64,000 nt of DNA from Prevotella sp. (lineage in GTDB: Bacteria; Bacteroidota; Bacteroidia; Bacteroidales; Bacteroidaceae). Numbering within the stretch: position 1 is the stretch's first letter; every line of letters begins with the position of its first letter. The position numbers were made by a program, and so were the translations under genes. The stretch lies in contig JAILHK010000004.1 of the NCBI GenBank assembly GCA_024695815.1, forward strand, positions 1-64,000, read 5' to 3'. Below, in pieces: positions 52,809-61,595 of the stretch. Below the pieces are notes generated by a model. The model made no database searches, was not told the DNA's origin, and saw only the letters and a program-made list of their open reading frames with translations.

Positions 52809-52918
52809 AGTGCCACTTTTCCCATCGAATAGTGGCGCTTTTTATATCGAATAGTGGTACTTTTCATGTTGAATAGCGGCACTATTCTCATCCCTTAGCG
52901 TCACTCTTGTTCTGTTTC
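52809..52918 (+). repeat. Array 3: five degenerate 22-bp units
   Basis: Units start at 52809, 52831, 52853, 52875 and 52897, exactly 22 bp apart, with consensus near AGTGGCACTTTTCATATCGA and more divergent units 4 and 5. The GGCACTTT part is shared with arrays 1 and 2. A further look-alike unit (AGCGTTACTATTGCC) stands at about 52984. Confidence 0.75.
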
Positions 52919-52952
52919 CAGGGGCTAGAATTGTTATTTCTAGCCCCTGGAA
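52916..52952. repeat. 15-bp perfect inverted repeat
   Basis: TTCCAGGGGCTAGAA (52916-52930) and TTCTAGCCCCTGGAA (52938-52952) with a 7-bp loop. It has no T tract beyond it. The AGGGGCTAGA part also occurs at 153-162 near array 1. Confidence 0.85.
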
Positions 52953-53293
52953 TTGAATCAAAACCATAGCTTTTGCATGTCAATAGCGTTACTATTGCCT
53001 CACAAAAGTTGCAATACAACGCCTCAAAACCAAACAGGTGGAATGAATAATAAAGCGGTTTTGGCTGCAGTATCGGTGTTTATCTATTGCCTATATCATC
53101 AAGTCACCGATGAAACCGTCAAAAATTGAATATTTTCCTACTTTTTTCTCCATTTTGACCATACCTCTCATTACTCTGCTGTCAATTTGCGTCTTAATTC
53201 CCCATTTCGGTTTTCAATTTGCTCTAAAATTTTAGTTCTTGTCTGTCAAGTGTTGTAATCTTGTCTTTCTAGTGTTAAATTATGGCTTTTTTG

Positions 53294-53324
53294 TTGCATC
53301 GTATTCTTTCTTTTTGTATATTTG
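53294..53324 (+). promoter_or_regulatory. Promoter without an obvious gene
   Basis: TTG 53294-53296, 20-bp spacer, TATATTTG 53317-53324, followed by two short frames only. Confidence 0.55.
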
Positions 53325-53373
53325 CAACATCAATCACGCAGAAAACTTTGGAAAATGATAAATCGAAATAAGC

Positions 53374-53619
53374 GTGAAATCTTACCTGAATAGATTAAAT
53401 TACTACCAACCAATGGGTGTTCATCAAGTAAATAGCTTTTTATGCATTGCCACCTCGTTTATCGGGGCGGCAATGTTGATTGTTGTATGCATGTGGCATC
53501 AGCCAGGGGGGCGCAGAATAAGAAATATCATTGCTAAGTTTTGTGAAGGGATAACAAAAAAAGCGGGTGTGTTCGTGATGAACACATCCGCTTTGCTTTT
53601 TAGATGGTCTAGAGTTTAG
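53374..53619 (+). CDS. Possible small membrane protein (doubtful)
   Basis: An 81-codon frame starting at GTG with a hydrophobic stretch FLCIATSFIGAAMLIVVCMW. It begins 50 bp after a promoter-like sequence, but its last third runs through the carB terminator hairpin (53560-53594), so it is unlikely as drawn. If the internal ATG 53413 (MGVHQVNS) is used, a short single-helix peptide remains. Coding status uncertain; no recognised family. Confidence 0.25.
   Translation: MKSYLNRLNYYQPMGVHQVNSFLCIATSFIGAAMLIVVCMWHQPGGRRIRNIIAKFCEGITKKAGVFVMNTSALLFRWSRV
53560..53600. terminator. Terminator of carB (bidirectional)
   Basis: AAAGCGGGTGTGTTC (53560-53574) pairs with GAACACATCCGCTTT (53580-53594), one G-U pair; A tract on the left and T on the right. 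Confidence 0.85.
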
Positions 53620-56600
53620 TTGTTATATTCTTGCCAACTCTTAATCTTGATGTCGTTCTCGTTGATGGCGGTGAAGGCTTCAATGAAGGCCTTGGCCAAA
53701 CGAACATTGGTCATCAGAGGCGTGTTGTGATCGATGGCACCGCGACGAATGCGATAGCCATTGGTCAGCTCGCGCTTAGAGTGGTTCTTGGGCACGTTGA
53801 CAATCAGGTCGAACTTGTGATCGGCAATCATCTTCATCACGTTGTTGTCGCCCTCTTCATCAGGCCATGCTACTGCCTTGGCAGCAATGCCGTTGTCGTT
53901 GAAGAAACGGGCAGTACCTGGTGTGGCATAGACCTCGAAGCCCTGCTTGAGCAGTTGCTTGGCAGGCTCCAACAGACTGACCTTGCCCTTGGCAGCACCG
54001 CTCGAGATGAGGATGGCGCCACCCTTCTTGGGTACACGATAGCCTGTGGCAATCAGGGCGTTGAGCAGTGCCTCGTGGAGGTCGTCGCCCAGACAGCCTA
54101 CCTCACCGGTTGACGACATGTCAACACCGAGTACGGGGTCGGCATTCTGCAGACGGGCAAACGAGAACTGAGAGGCCTTGACGCCGATGCGGTCGATGTC
54201 GAACTCTGACTTGTCGGGACGAGAGTAGGGGGCGTCCAGCATAATCTTAGTGGCTGTCTCGATGAAGTTGCGCTTCAGAATCTTAGAAACGAAGGGGAAC
54301 GAACGAGAGGCGCGGAGGTTACATTCGATGACCTTGACCTCGCGGTTCTTAGCCAGGAACTGGATGTTGAAAGGACCGCTGATGTTTAGCTCTGCAGCTA
54401 TGCGACGGGCTATCTTCTTGATCTGACGGATGGTAGAGAAGTAGATGTGCTGAGCGGGGAATACCATGGTGGCATCGCCAGAGTGAACACCGGCATACTC
54501 TACGTGCTCGGAGATGGCATACTCGATGACCTCGCCCTTGTCGGCAACAGCGTCAAACTCAATCTCTTTGGTCTCGGTCATGAACTTAGACACAACAACG
54601 GGGAACTCCTTAGAAACCTCGGTGGCCATGTTGAGGAAGCGGTGCAGCTCCTCTTCGTCGTAACAAACGTTCATGGCTGCGCCAGAGAGAACGTATGAAG
54701 GACGAACCAGTACGGGATAGCCTACCTCTGCAACGAACTCCTTGATGTCGTCGAACGATGTCAGGGCGCGCCAAGCGGGCTGGTCGATTCCCAGCTTGTC
54801 GAGCATAGCTGAGAACTTGTCGCGGTTCTCTGCACGGTCGATGTCAACAGGCGAGGTGCCCAGTACGGGAACACCACGACGATGCAACTTCATGGCGAGG
54901 TTGTTTGGTATCTGTCCGCCCACGCTGACGATGACGCCACGTGGCGACTCCAGCTCGATGACGTCGAGCACGCGCTCCAACGACAACTCGTCGAAGTAGA
55001 GGCGGTCGCACATATCATAGTCGGTAGATACGGTCTCAGGGTTGTAGTTCACCATGATAGACTTGTAGCCCAGTTTGCGAGCGGTGTTGATGGCGTTCAC
55101 CGAACACCAGTCAAACTCTACAGACGAACCGATGCGGTAGGCACCTGAACCCAGTACAATCACTGACTTCTCGTTGTGGTAGTAGGGGATGTCGTGCTGT
55201 ACGGTGGGCAGATAGGTGAAGTACAGATAGTTGGTCAGCTCGGGATGCTCGGAGGCAACGGTGGGGATGCGCTTTACAGAGGGCTGGATGCCACGGCTCT
55301 GACGATAGCTGCGCACCTCCAGGTTCTCCTTCTCCATGTTGCCAGTCTCGGGCTTCAAAACGAAGCGGGCAATCTGGAAGTCGCTGAAGCCGGCCTGCTT
55401 TACTTCGAGCAGCAGGGCGTCGGGCAGGTCTTCCATCTTATGATAGGTCTGCAACTGGTGTTTCAGGTCCACGATGTGCTTTAAGCGCTCCAGGAACCAG
55501 GGGTCGATCTTGGTGAGCTCTTCGATGCGCTCAATGGTGTAACCCTCTTCCAGTGCCTGTGCGATGGCAAAGATACGCAGGTCGGTGGGGTTCTGGAGAG
55601 CATCGTCGAGGTCCTCGAACTTGGTGTGGTCGTTGCCAACAAATCCGTGCATGCCTTGACCAATCATGCGCAAGCCTTTCTGAATCATCTCCTCAAAGCT
55701 GCGGCCGATAGACATGATTTCGCCCACAGATTTCATGGAAGAGCCAATCTGACGACTTACACCGGCAAACTTGGTAAGGTCCCAACGAGGAATCTTACAA
55801 ATCATATAGTCAAGTGAAGGGGCTACATAAGCACTGCTGGTGGTGCCCATCTCGCCAATCTGATCGAGGGTGTAGCCCAATGCAATTTTTGCTGCTACGA
55901 AAGCCAGAGGATAACCTGTAGCCTTTGATGCCAGAGCCGAAGAACGAGACAGACGTGCATTGATCTCAATGATACGATAGTCGTTGGTGGTGGCATTGAA
56001 GGCAAACTGGATGTTGCACTCGCCAATGATGTTCAGGTGGCGTACGCAACGGATGGTGATGTCTTGCAGCATCTTGACCTGTTCGTCGGTCAGTGAGCAG
56101 GTGGGAGCTACGACAATAGACTCACCGGTGTGGATGCCCAGGGGATCGAAGTTCTCCATCGAGGCTACGGTGAAGCAGCGGTCGTTGGCATCGCGGATGC
56201 ACTCGAACTCAATTTCCTTCCAGCCCTTCAGCGACTCTTCTACCAGAATCTGTGGTGCAAAGGTGAATGCACTCTCTGCCAACTCCTTGAATGCGGCTTC
56301 ATCGGGACAGATACCTGAGCCAAGACCACCCAGCGCATAGGCAGAACGAATCATGATGGGGAAGCCAATCTCGTGGGCTGCCTTCAGCGCATCGTCCATG
56401 TTCTCTACGGCGTGGCTGACGGGCGTCTTCAGTTCAATCTCATCGAGCTTCTTCACAAAAAGGTCACGGTCCTCAGTGTTCATGATTGCTTCAACACTGG
56501 TGCCAAGCACCTCCACGCCGTATTCCTTCAGCGTGCCATTCTGGTAGAGCTCTGTACCGCAGTTAAGAGCGGTCTGACCGCCGAATGCCAAGAGGATGCC

Positions 56601-56849
56601 ATCGGGGCGTTCCTTCTTGATAATCTCAGTGACGAAATGTGTGTTGACTGGTTGGAAGTAGACCTTGTCGGCGATACCTTCTGATGTCTGGATGGTGGCG
56701 ATGTTGGGGTTTACCAACACACTCTTGATGCCTTCCTCACGCAAAGCTTTCAACGCCTGCGAACCAGAATAGTCGAATTCACCAGCTTGTCCAATCTTTA
56801 GTGCGCCTGAACCGAGCACTAGTACCTTTTTGAGTTTTTTAATTGCCAT
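53616..56849 (-). CDS. carB: Carbamoyl-phosphate synthase large subunit
   Basis: CarB uses ammonia from CarA, bicarbonate and two ATP to make carbamoyl phosphate for pyrimidine and arginine synthesis. The 1077-residue protein has two homologous ATP-grasp halves (MIRSAYALGGLGSG and LVRPSYVLSGAAMNV as the P-loops), each preceded by a KVLVLGSGALKIGQAGEFDYSG / VIVLGSGAYRIGSSVEFDWC biotin-carboxylase-like fold, and a C-terminal allosteric MGS-like domain (SLLEPAKQLLKQGFEVYATPG). Length is typical. The gene stands alone; carA is not adjacent in the window. A -7 box is at 56888-56895. Confidence 0.98.
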   Translation of the reverse strand: MAIKKLKKVLVLGSGALKIGQAGEFDYSGSQALKALREEGIKSVLVNPNIATIQTSEGIADKVYFQPVNTHFVTEIIKKERPDGILLAFGGQTALNCGTELYQNGTLKEYGVEVLGTSVEAIMNTEDRDLFVKKLDEIELKTPVSHAVENMDDALKAAHEIGFPIMIRSAYALGGLGSGICPDEAAFKELAESAFTFAPQILVEESLKGWKEIEFECIRDANDRCFTVASMENFDPLGIHTGESIVVAPTCSLTDEQVKMLQDITIRCVRHLNIIGECNIQFAFNATTNDYRIIEINARLSRSSALASKATGYPLAFVAAKIALGYTLDQIGEMGTTSSAYVAPSLDYMICKIPRWDLTKFAGVSRQIGSSMKSVGEIMSIGRSFEEMIQKGLRMIGQGMHGFVGNDHTKFEDLDDALQNPTDLRIFAIAQALEEGYTIERIEELTKIDPWFLERLKHIVDLKHQLQTYHKMEDLPDALLLEVKQAGFSDFQIARFVLKPETGNMEKENLEVRSYRQSRGIQPSVKRIPTVASEHPELTNYLYFTYLPTVQHDIPYYHNEKSVIVLGSGAYRIGSSVEFDWCSVNAINTARKLGYKSIMVNYNPETVSTDYDMCDRLYFDELSLERVLDVIELESPRGVIVSVGGQIPNNLAMKLHRRGVPVLGTSPVDIDRAENRDKFSAMLDKLGIDQPAWRALTSFDDIKEFVAEVGYPVLVRPSYVLSGAAMNVCYDEEELHRFLNMATEVSKEFPVVVSKFMTETKEIEFDAVADKGEVIEYAISEHVEYAGVHSGDATMVFPAQHIYFSTIRQIKKIARRIAAELNISGPFNIQFLAKNREVKVIECNLRASRSFPFVSKILKRNFIETATKIMLDAPYSRPDKSEFDIDRIGVKASQFSFARLQNADPVLGVDMSSTGEVGCLGDDLHEALLNALIATGYRVPKKGGAILISSGAAKGKVSLLEPAKQLLKQGFEVYATPGTARFFNDNGIAAKAVAWPDEEGDNNVMKMIADHKFDLIVNVPKNHSKRELTNGYRIRRGAIDHNTPLMTNVRLAKAFIEAFTAINENDIKIKSWQEYNN

Positions 56850-56887
56850 AATTTCTTTATTATCCTTTGGGTTTACGATTCCGTGTG

Positions 56888-56895
56888 CAAAGATA
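56888..56895 (-). promoter_or_regulatory. -7 box of carB
   Basis: Minus-strand TATCTTTG, 38 bp before ATG 56849. Confidence 0.65.
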
Positions 56896-56918
56896 CTTAT
56901 TTCTTCCGAATTATAAGA

Positions 56919-56961
56919 AAAAGGGAACGAAAAATTATATGATTATTTTCCGTTCCCTTTT
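56919..56961 (-). terminator. Terminator of the family-10-like hydrolase gene
   Basis: AAAAGGGAACG (56919-56929) with CGTTCCCTTTT (56951-56961). Minus-strand reading is followed by TTTTCTTATAA. Confidence 0.8.
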
Positions 56962-56962
56962 C

Positions 56963-58615
56963 TTAAGGTCTTTTTATTGTTAAGAAGCCAATGCGATGAT
57001 TACGTCCGTTGCGACCTAATGAGCGCAGTTGATAGATGCCGTTTGGTATCTTCCTTACATCTAAAGTTCTGGTGTAATGAATAACTGTAATTGTTTGGCC
57101 TTGAAGCGTTTCTATGGCAATATACTTGGCGTCTAAGGTGCTCTCTTTTGTAGGAAGTACGAACACATTTCCCTCGGAGAAGAATTGGTCAGGCCCCGTG
57201 GAGTGAAGGGGTGCCGGAGTAGTGATTGTATGATGTAATTGTATGGATTTGCTCTCGACGCCAAAGCGGTTCATGGCTGTGACGGCATAGTACTTGTGGG
57301 CAGGCACATGGATAGATGTCTTGGTCTGGCGAACGGCTACCAAGTTTTCGGCCTTGGTGACATCTACGGGATAGGTGTCGGAGGCATAGACATTATATAA
57401 TAAATATGGCGCTCCGCTGTCGTCGTGAGCTCCTTCCCAGTGCAGTCGGGTACCTTCGAGCGATAGCGATTTAGGGGCGCTGGGCACCGACTTTGTGGCC
57501 CATGTCATAGGTGGTACCAATGCCGGTGTGGCATCAAAAGCACGGGCGTAATCGTAGATGCCCTTCGTGTTGTCGGTGAAGAACTTTGAGCGGAAGTAGC
57601 AGTGGCCCACACCAATCTGTCGGCACACGTTCATCTGGCGTGCCACCTGATCCAGTTCCCATTTGCCCTCTTTAGGATCCAGGAAATAGATGCCCAAGCC
57701 CGGCACGATGAGTCGGCCGTTGCTGTTCTCTTTCCAGTCGATGGCAAAGGGGAAGAAGTTGTTGTCGCGGAAGTACATCATGGGGAAGAGCTCGTCCATC
57801 AGACCTTCCTTCAGCCATAGTTGTGCATCTTGCGATACGGCAGTATGTGCATTCCAGCCACCGGCAGAGTAGCGTCTCAGATTGTCGTATTTGCCTATTG
57901 GCGAGCACGAGAACTTGATCCATGGCTTGCGGGGCTTGATGCTATGGCTAATCTTTCTCACGATGTCTGTGATGTAGTTGCGTCGCTGCTGAATGGTCTT
58001 TTTAGCCTTCAGTTTGGTAGGCCACGTCTCAGGATAACGGATGTAGTCCAGGTGGATGCCGTCAACGTCGTAGTTGTCCACAATCTCGCGGCATATCTTC
58101 ACCAGATAATCGCCCGTCAGGGTGTTTTCGGGGTCCATGAAACCATCGTCGCCAATGCGCTTGACCAGGTTGGGGTGTTTCTGACGCATGGTCTTACAGC
58201 CAATCTTGTTCCAGTTGCCCATGGGGATGGTGACCACCCATGCGTGGCATTCCATGCCTCGCTCGTGACAAAGGTCGATGCAGAGCTTCAGAGGGTCATA
58301 GCCGGGATTCTTGCCGGGGGTGCCGGTCAGGCAGGTCTCCCATGGTTCATACTTGGATGGATACATGGTGGTGCCTCTGACACGTGCCTGAAACAAGACC
58401 GTATTGATGCCGGCCGCCTTCAGTTGGTCCAGAATGCTGCTCATCTCTAATTTCTGCGCCTTCTGCCCAGATGACCTGGGCCAGTCGATGCCACCAATGG
58501 TGGTCAGCCACATAGCGCGGACTTCGTGTTTTGGAGAGGATGAAAACTGGGCTTTTGCGGGTGGGATAACAAATAAACCAACAAGCAGTATGAATAGAAT
58601 GAAACGATATCTCAT
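56963..58615 (-). CDS. Secreted family-10-like glycosyl hydrolase (GHL10, UPF0748)
   Basis: A 550-residue exported protein starting at ATG 58615 with signal peptide (FILFILLVGLFVIPPAKAQ). The GHL10 domain runs from EVRAMWLTTIGGIDWP through NTVLFQARVRGTTMYPSKYEPW, DYDVDGIHLDYIRYP-like NYDVDGIHLDYIRYP (the catalytic Asp/Glu region of TIM-barrel hydrolases) to about residue 390, followed by an FN3-like domain (PLSAPKSLSLEGTRLHWEGAHD) and a C-terminal beta tail. In other genera such proteins (YngK-type) act on cell-wall or polysaccharide material; the substrate is not known. A longer frame to 58807 is rejected because it lacks export logic and passes the -7 box. Confidence 0.85.
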   Translation of the reverse strand: MRYRFILFILLVGLFVIPPAKAQFSSSPKHEVRAMWLTTIGGIDWPRSSGQKAQKLEMSSILDQLKAAGINTVLFQARVRGTTMYPSKYEPWETCLTGTPGKNPGYDPLKLCIDLCHERGMECHAWVVTIPMGNWNKIGCKTMRQKHPNLVKRIGDDGFMDPENTLTGDYLVKICREIVDNYDVDGIHLDYIRYPETWPTKLKAKKTIQQRRNYITDIVRKISHSIKPRKPWIKFSCSPIGKYDNLRRYSAGGWNAHTAVSQDAQLWLKEGLMDELFPMMYFRDNNFFPFAIDWKENSNGRLIVPGLGIYFLDPKEGKWELDQVARQMNVCRQIGVGHCYFRSKFFTDNTKGIYDYARAFDATPALVPPMTWATKSVPSAPKSLSLEGTRLHWEGAHDDSGAPYLLYNVYASDTYPVDVTKAENLVAVRQTKTSIHVPAHKYYAVTAMNRFGVESKSIQLHHTITTPAPLHSTGPDQFFSEGNVFVLPTKESTLDAKYIAIETLQGQTITVIHYTRTLDVRKIPNGIYQLRSLGRNGRNHRIGFLTIKRP

Positions 58616-58636
58616 TATTATTATTAAATTTTCGTG

Positions 58637-58684
58637 CAAAGTTATGCTTTTTTTTTCATATTTCAAATAAATATAGTACTTTTG
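58637..58684. promoter_or_regulatory. Divergent promoter pair: GHL10 gene (-) and cstA (+)
   Basis: Minus-strand TAACTTTG 58637-58644 and plus-strand TACTTTTG 58677-58684, 48 bp outer span, so the two -33 regions overlap. Confidence 0.7.
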
Positions 58685-58711
58685 CATTGCAAATTCACAA
58701 AAATAAGCAAA

Positions 58712-60181
58712 ATGATTACGTTTGTTTTGAGCCTCGTGGCTCTTGTTTTGGGCTATTTTATTTATGGTCGCTTTGTGGAGCGTATCTTTGGTCCAGATGA
58801 TCGTCAAACGCCTGCAGTGGCAAAGGCAGATGGCGTAGATTTTATGGTTTTACCGGGTTGGAAGATCTTCATGATTCAGTTTCTGAATATTGCGGGTACC
58901 GGACCTATCTTCGGAGCTATCATGGGTGCTAAGTTTGGTCCTGCGGCTTACTTATGGATTGTATTAGGATGTATTTTTGCTGGTGCTACGCATGATTACT
59001 TGAGTGGTATGCTCTCTATTCGTAATGGCGGTGCCAACTTGCCTGAGATTATCGGACGTTATTTGGGTAATGTACCTAAGCAAGTGATGCTTATTTTCTC
59101 TGTGTTCTTACTTATGATGGTAGGCGCAGTGTTTGTTTACAGTCCGGCTTCTCTGCTTCAGAATTTGTTCCATACAGAGGGCACACAACTTGCTTTCCTC
59201 AGTAATAGTACTTTCTGGATTGTGGTAATATTCCTCTATTACCTGATTGCTACGATGATGCCAATTGATAAGATTATTGGAAAAGTGTATCCACTCTTTG
59301 CCTTCTCCTTGCTGTTTATGGCAGTGGCATTCCTGGTGATGCTATTCATCAAGCAGCCCGACATTCCAGAACTGTGGGAAGGGGTAGGCGACGCTTCGCT
59401 GACCACGAAGAATATATTCCCATGTTTATTTATTACAATTGCTTGCGGCGCTATCAGTGGCTTCCATGCAACACAGAGTCCGTTGATGGCTCGTTGTGTG
59501 AAACATGAGAAAATGGGACGTCCTATTTTCTATGGTTCCATGATTACAGAAGGCTTCGTAGCGCTCATTTGGGCTACGGTGGCCATGTATTTCTTCTATA
59601 ATGAACCTGTTGCAGGTTATCAGCAAATGGAGGGCGGTGAGGCTATTATCGGTAAGGCTCCTGCTATTGTAAATATGGTGAGCGAGAACTGGTTAGGCGT
59701 GTTTGGTAGTGTCTTGGCTATCCTTGGTGTGGTGGCAGCACCCATCACCAGTGGTGATACGGCTCTACGTTCTGCTCGTCTGATTATTGCTGACTTCATC
59801 CGTCTGGAACAGAGAAGCATACGTAAGCGTCTCTATGTATGTATACCTATGTTCTTGGCAGTTATAGCTTTACTCATCTGGCAGATGGCTAATCCAGATG
59901 GATTCGATGTGATCTGGAGTTGGTTTGGTTGGAGCAACCAGACATTGTCTGTCTTTACATTGTGGGCTATCACGGTCTATTTGGTTCGTGAGAAGAGAAA
60001 TTGTTTAGTTACTTTTATCCCAGCCGTATTTATGACTACGGTATGTGTAACTTATCTGCTTTCAGAGCAGGCATTCCATTTGGAAACTGAATATGCTGGA
60101 GTTATTGCTGTATTAACGGCGATACTCTCTGCCGCATGGTTCATTATCTGGTTAGCAAATTATCGTAAAACCCTAAAATAA
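58712..60181 (+). CDS. cstA: Carbon starvation protein A (peptide/pyruvate transporter)
   Basis: A 489-residue inner-membrane transporter of the CstA family with about 12-13 hydrophobic helices. Landmarks: FIYGRFVERIFGPDDRQTPA after the first helix, GTGPIFGAIMGAKFGP, GATHDYLSGMLSIRNGG, GFHATQSPLMARC and PITSGDTALRSARLI. E. coli CstA is induced on starvation and imports peptides; the CstA/YjiY branch takes up pyruvate. This is a short form, as in Bacteroidetes. ATG 58712 is used; an upstream frame start lies in the promoter. A short outer-membrane barrel gene follows 7 bp downstream. Confidence 0.95.
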   Translation: MITFVLSLVALVLGYFIYGRFVERIFGPDDRQTPAVAKADGVDFMVLPGWKIFMIQFLNIAGTGPIFGAIMGAKFGPAAYLWIVLGCIFAGATHDYLSGMLSIRNGGANLPEIIGRYLGNVPKQVMLIFSVFLLMMVGAVFVYSPASLLQNLFHTEGTQLAFLSNSTFWIVVIFLYYLIATMMPIDKIIGKVYPLFAFSLLFMAVAFLVMLFIKQPDIPELWEGVGDASLTTKNIFPCLFITIACGAISGFHATQSPLMARCVKHEKMGRPIFYGSMITEGFVALIWATVAMYFFYNEPVAGYQQMEGGEAIIGKAPAIVNMVSENWLGVFGSVLAILGVVAAPITSGDTALRSARLIIADFIRLEQRSIRKRLYVCIPMFLAVIALLIWQMANPDGFDVIWSWFGWSNQTLSVFTLWAITVYLVREKRNCLVTFIPAVFMTTVCVTYLLSEQAFHLETEYAGVIAVLTAILSAAWFIIWLANYRKTLK

Positions 60182-60188
60182 ATTACTT

Positions 60189-60689
60189 ATGAAAAGATTC
60201 TTTTTAATGACCCTTTGTGGTCTTGTCTTCTCATTGACTGGTAATGCACAGATACAGGATCGTCCGCCATTTGGCATGGACAAGTATTATGCATCTGCAA
60301 GTCTTTCTAATTTTAATCTTGACTATACTAAAGCAGAGAGCCTGAAGATGGGTTTTAATGCCAAAGGTGGTTATCTGTTCGAGGACGACTGGATGGTAAC
60401 AGCCAACTTGGGTTATGACTGGCATAAGGTGGGCCCCAATGCTCTCTCAGCAGGTGCCGGTATTCGTTACTATATCGAGCAGAACGGACTCTATCTGGGT
60501 GCTGGTGCCAACTATGTTCACCGTCATAAGTTTGATGATTTCCTGCCTACGGTCCAGTTGGGCTATGCTTACTTCCTGAACCGCACCGTAACGCTGGAGC
60601 CAGAGGTGTACTACAACCTGAGCCTGAAGGATCATACGGAGTACAGTGGGTTCGGTGTGCGTATTGGCATTGGTATTTATTTTGAGTAG
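60189..60689 (+). CDS. Small outer-membrane beta-barrel protein
   Basis: A 166-residue exported protein: signal MKRFFLMTLCGLVFSLTGNAQ (cleaved about residue 20) followed by alternating beta strands typical of an eight-strand barrel (KYYASASLSNFNLDY, GGYLFEDDWMVTANLGYDW, GAGIRYYIEQNGLYLGAGANYVH, TVTLEPEVYYNLS) and ending in GFGVRIGIGIYFE, with terminal phenylalanine as required by the BAM signal. OmpW/OmpX-like in size. Function unknown. It lies 7 bp after cstA and 24 bp before nadC, so it may be in one transcript. Confidence 0.85.
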   Translation: MKRFFLMTLCGLVFSLTGNAQIQDRPPFGMDKYYASASLSNFNLDYTKAESLKMGFNAKGGYLFEDDWMVTANLGYDWHKVGPNALSAGAGIRYYIEQNGLYLGAGANYVHRHKFDDFLPTVQLGYAYFLNRTVTLEPEVYYNLSLKDHTEYSGFGVRIGIGIYFE

Positions 60690-60713
60690 TTGACCGTTAC
60701 AATATCATTAGTT

Positions 60714-61589
60714 ATGTTAAGTGTAGAAGAACTGAACGACAAGCTGATTGATCTGGCCTTCGCAGAGGATATCGGTGATGGCGACCATACCACGTTGTGC
60801 TGTATTCCGGCCGACGCGATGGGCGAGTCTAAACTGCTGATTAAGGAAGAGGGTATCTTTGCCGGTGTCGAGATTGCCAAGGAGGTGTTCCACCGCTTTG
60901 ACCCCGAACTGCAGGTTGAGGTGTTTATTGAGGATGGTGCCCACGTGAAGCCCGGTGACATCGTGATGAGCGTGAAGGGACGTGAGCAGAGCCTGTTGCA
61001 GACAGAGCGCCTGATGCTGAACATTCTGCAGCGCATGAGTGGCATTGCCACCATGACCCACCGCTATCAGCAGGCATTGATTGATGCCGGTACAAAGACA
61101 CGTGTGCTCGACACCCGTAAGACAACGCCAGGCATGCGCATGCTGGAGAAAGAGGCTGTTAAGATTGGTGGTGGCATGAACCACCGCATCGGTTTGTTCG
61201 ACATGATATTGCTGAAGGACAACCATATTGACTTCTGTGGTGGCGTGCATAATGCCATCAGCCGTGCCAAACAGTATTGCAAGGACAACGGTAAAGACCT
61301 GAAGATAGAATGCGAGGTGCGCAACTTCAAAGAACTTGACGAGGCGTTGGCCGAAGGTTGCGACCGTATCATGTTCGACAACTTCTCGCCTGAAGATACA
61401 GAAAAGGCTGTTAAGATTGTCAACGGACGTGCTGAAACAGAGTCTTCTGGTGGCATCACCTACGATACAATGATTCCTTATGCCAAGGCTGGTGTAGACT
61501 TTATCTCCTTTGGTGCTCTTACACACAGCGTGAAAGGTCTGGACATGAGTTTTAAAGCTGCAGGAAGTGATAAATTGATCATTAAGTAA
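60714..61589 (+). CDS. nadC: Nicotinate-nucleotide pyrophosphorylase (carboxylating)
   Basis: NadC (quinolinate phosphoribosyltransferase) turns quinolinate and PRPP into nicotinate mononucleotide for NAD synthesis. The 291-residue enzyme has AFAEDIGDGDHTT, RTRKTTPGMRMLEKEAVKIGGG (as TRKTTPG...KxAV), HRIGLFDMILLKDNHI, and EVRNFKELDEALAEG and FDNFSP-type catalytic loops (MFDNFSPE). Length and order are standard. ATG 60714 is chosen over the TTG at 60690. It is near the OMP gene (24 bp) and 6 bp before the C69 peptidase gene. NadA/NadB are not in the window. Confidence 0.96.
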   Translation: MLSVEELNDKLIDLAFAEDIGDGDHTTLCCIPADAMGESKLLIKEEGIFAGVEIAKEVFHRFDPELQVEVFIEDGAHVKPGDIVMSVKGREQSLLQTERLMLNILQRMSGIATMTHRYQQALIDAGTKTRVLDTRKTTPGMRMLEKEAVKIGGGMNHRIGLFDMILLKDNHIDFCGGVHNAISRAKQYCKDNGKDLKIECEVRNFKELDEALAEGCDRIMFDNFSPEDTEKAVKIVNGRAETESSGGITYDTMIPYAKAGVDFISFGALTHSVKGLDMSFKAAGSDKLIIK

Positions 61590-61595
61590 AAAACA

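Noticed and set aside
52916..52952. Rho-independent terminator at the 15-bp inverted repeat
   Set aside because: No T tract follows on either strand, so it is listed as a repeat only.
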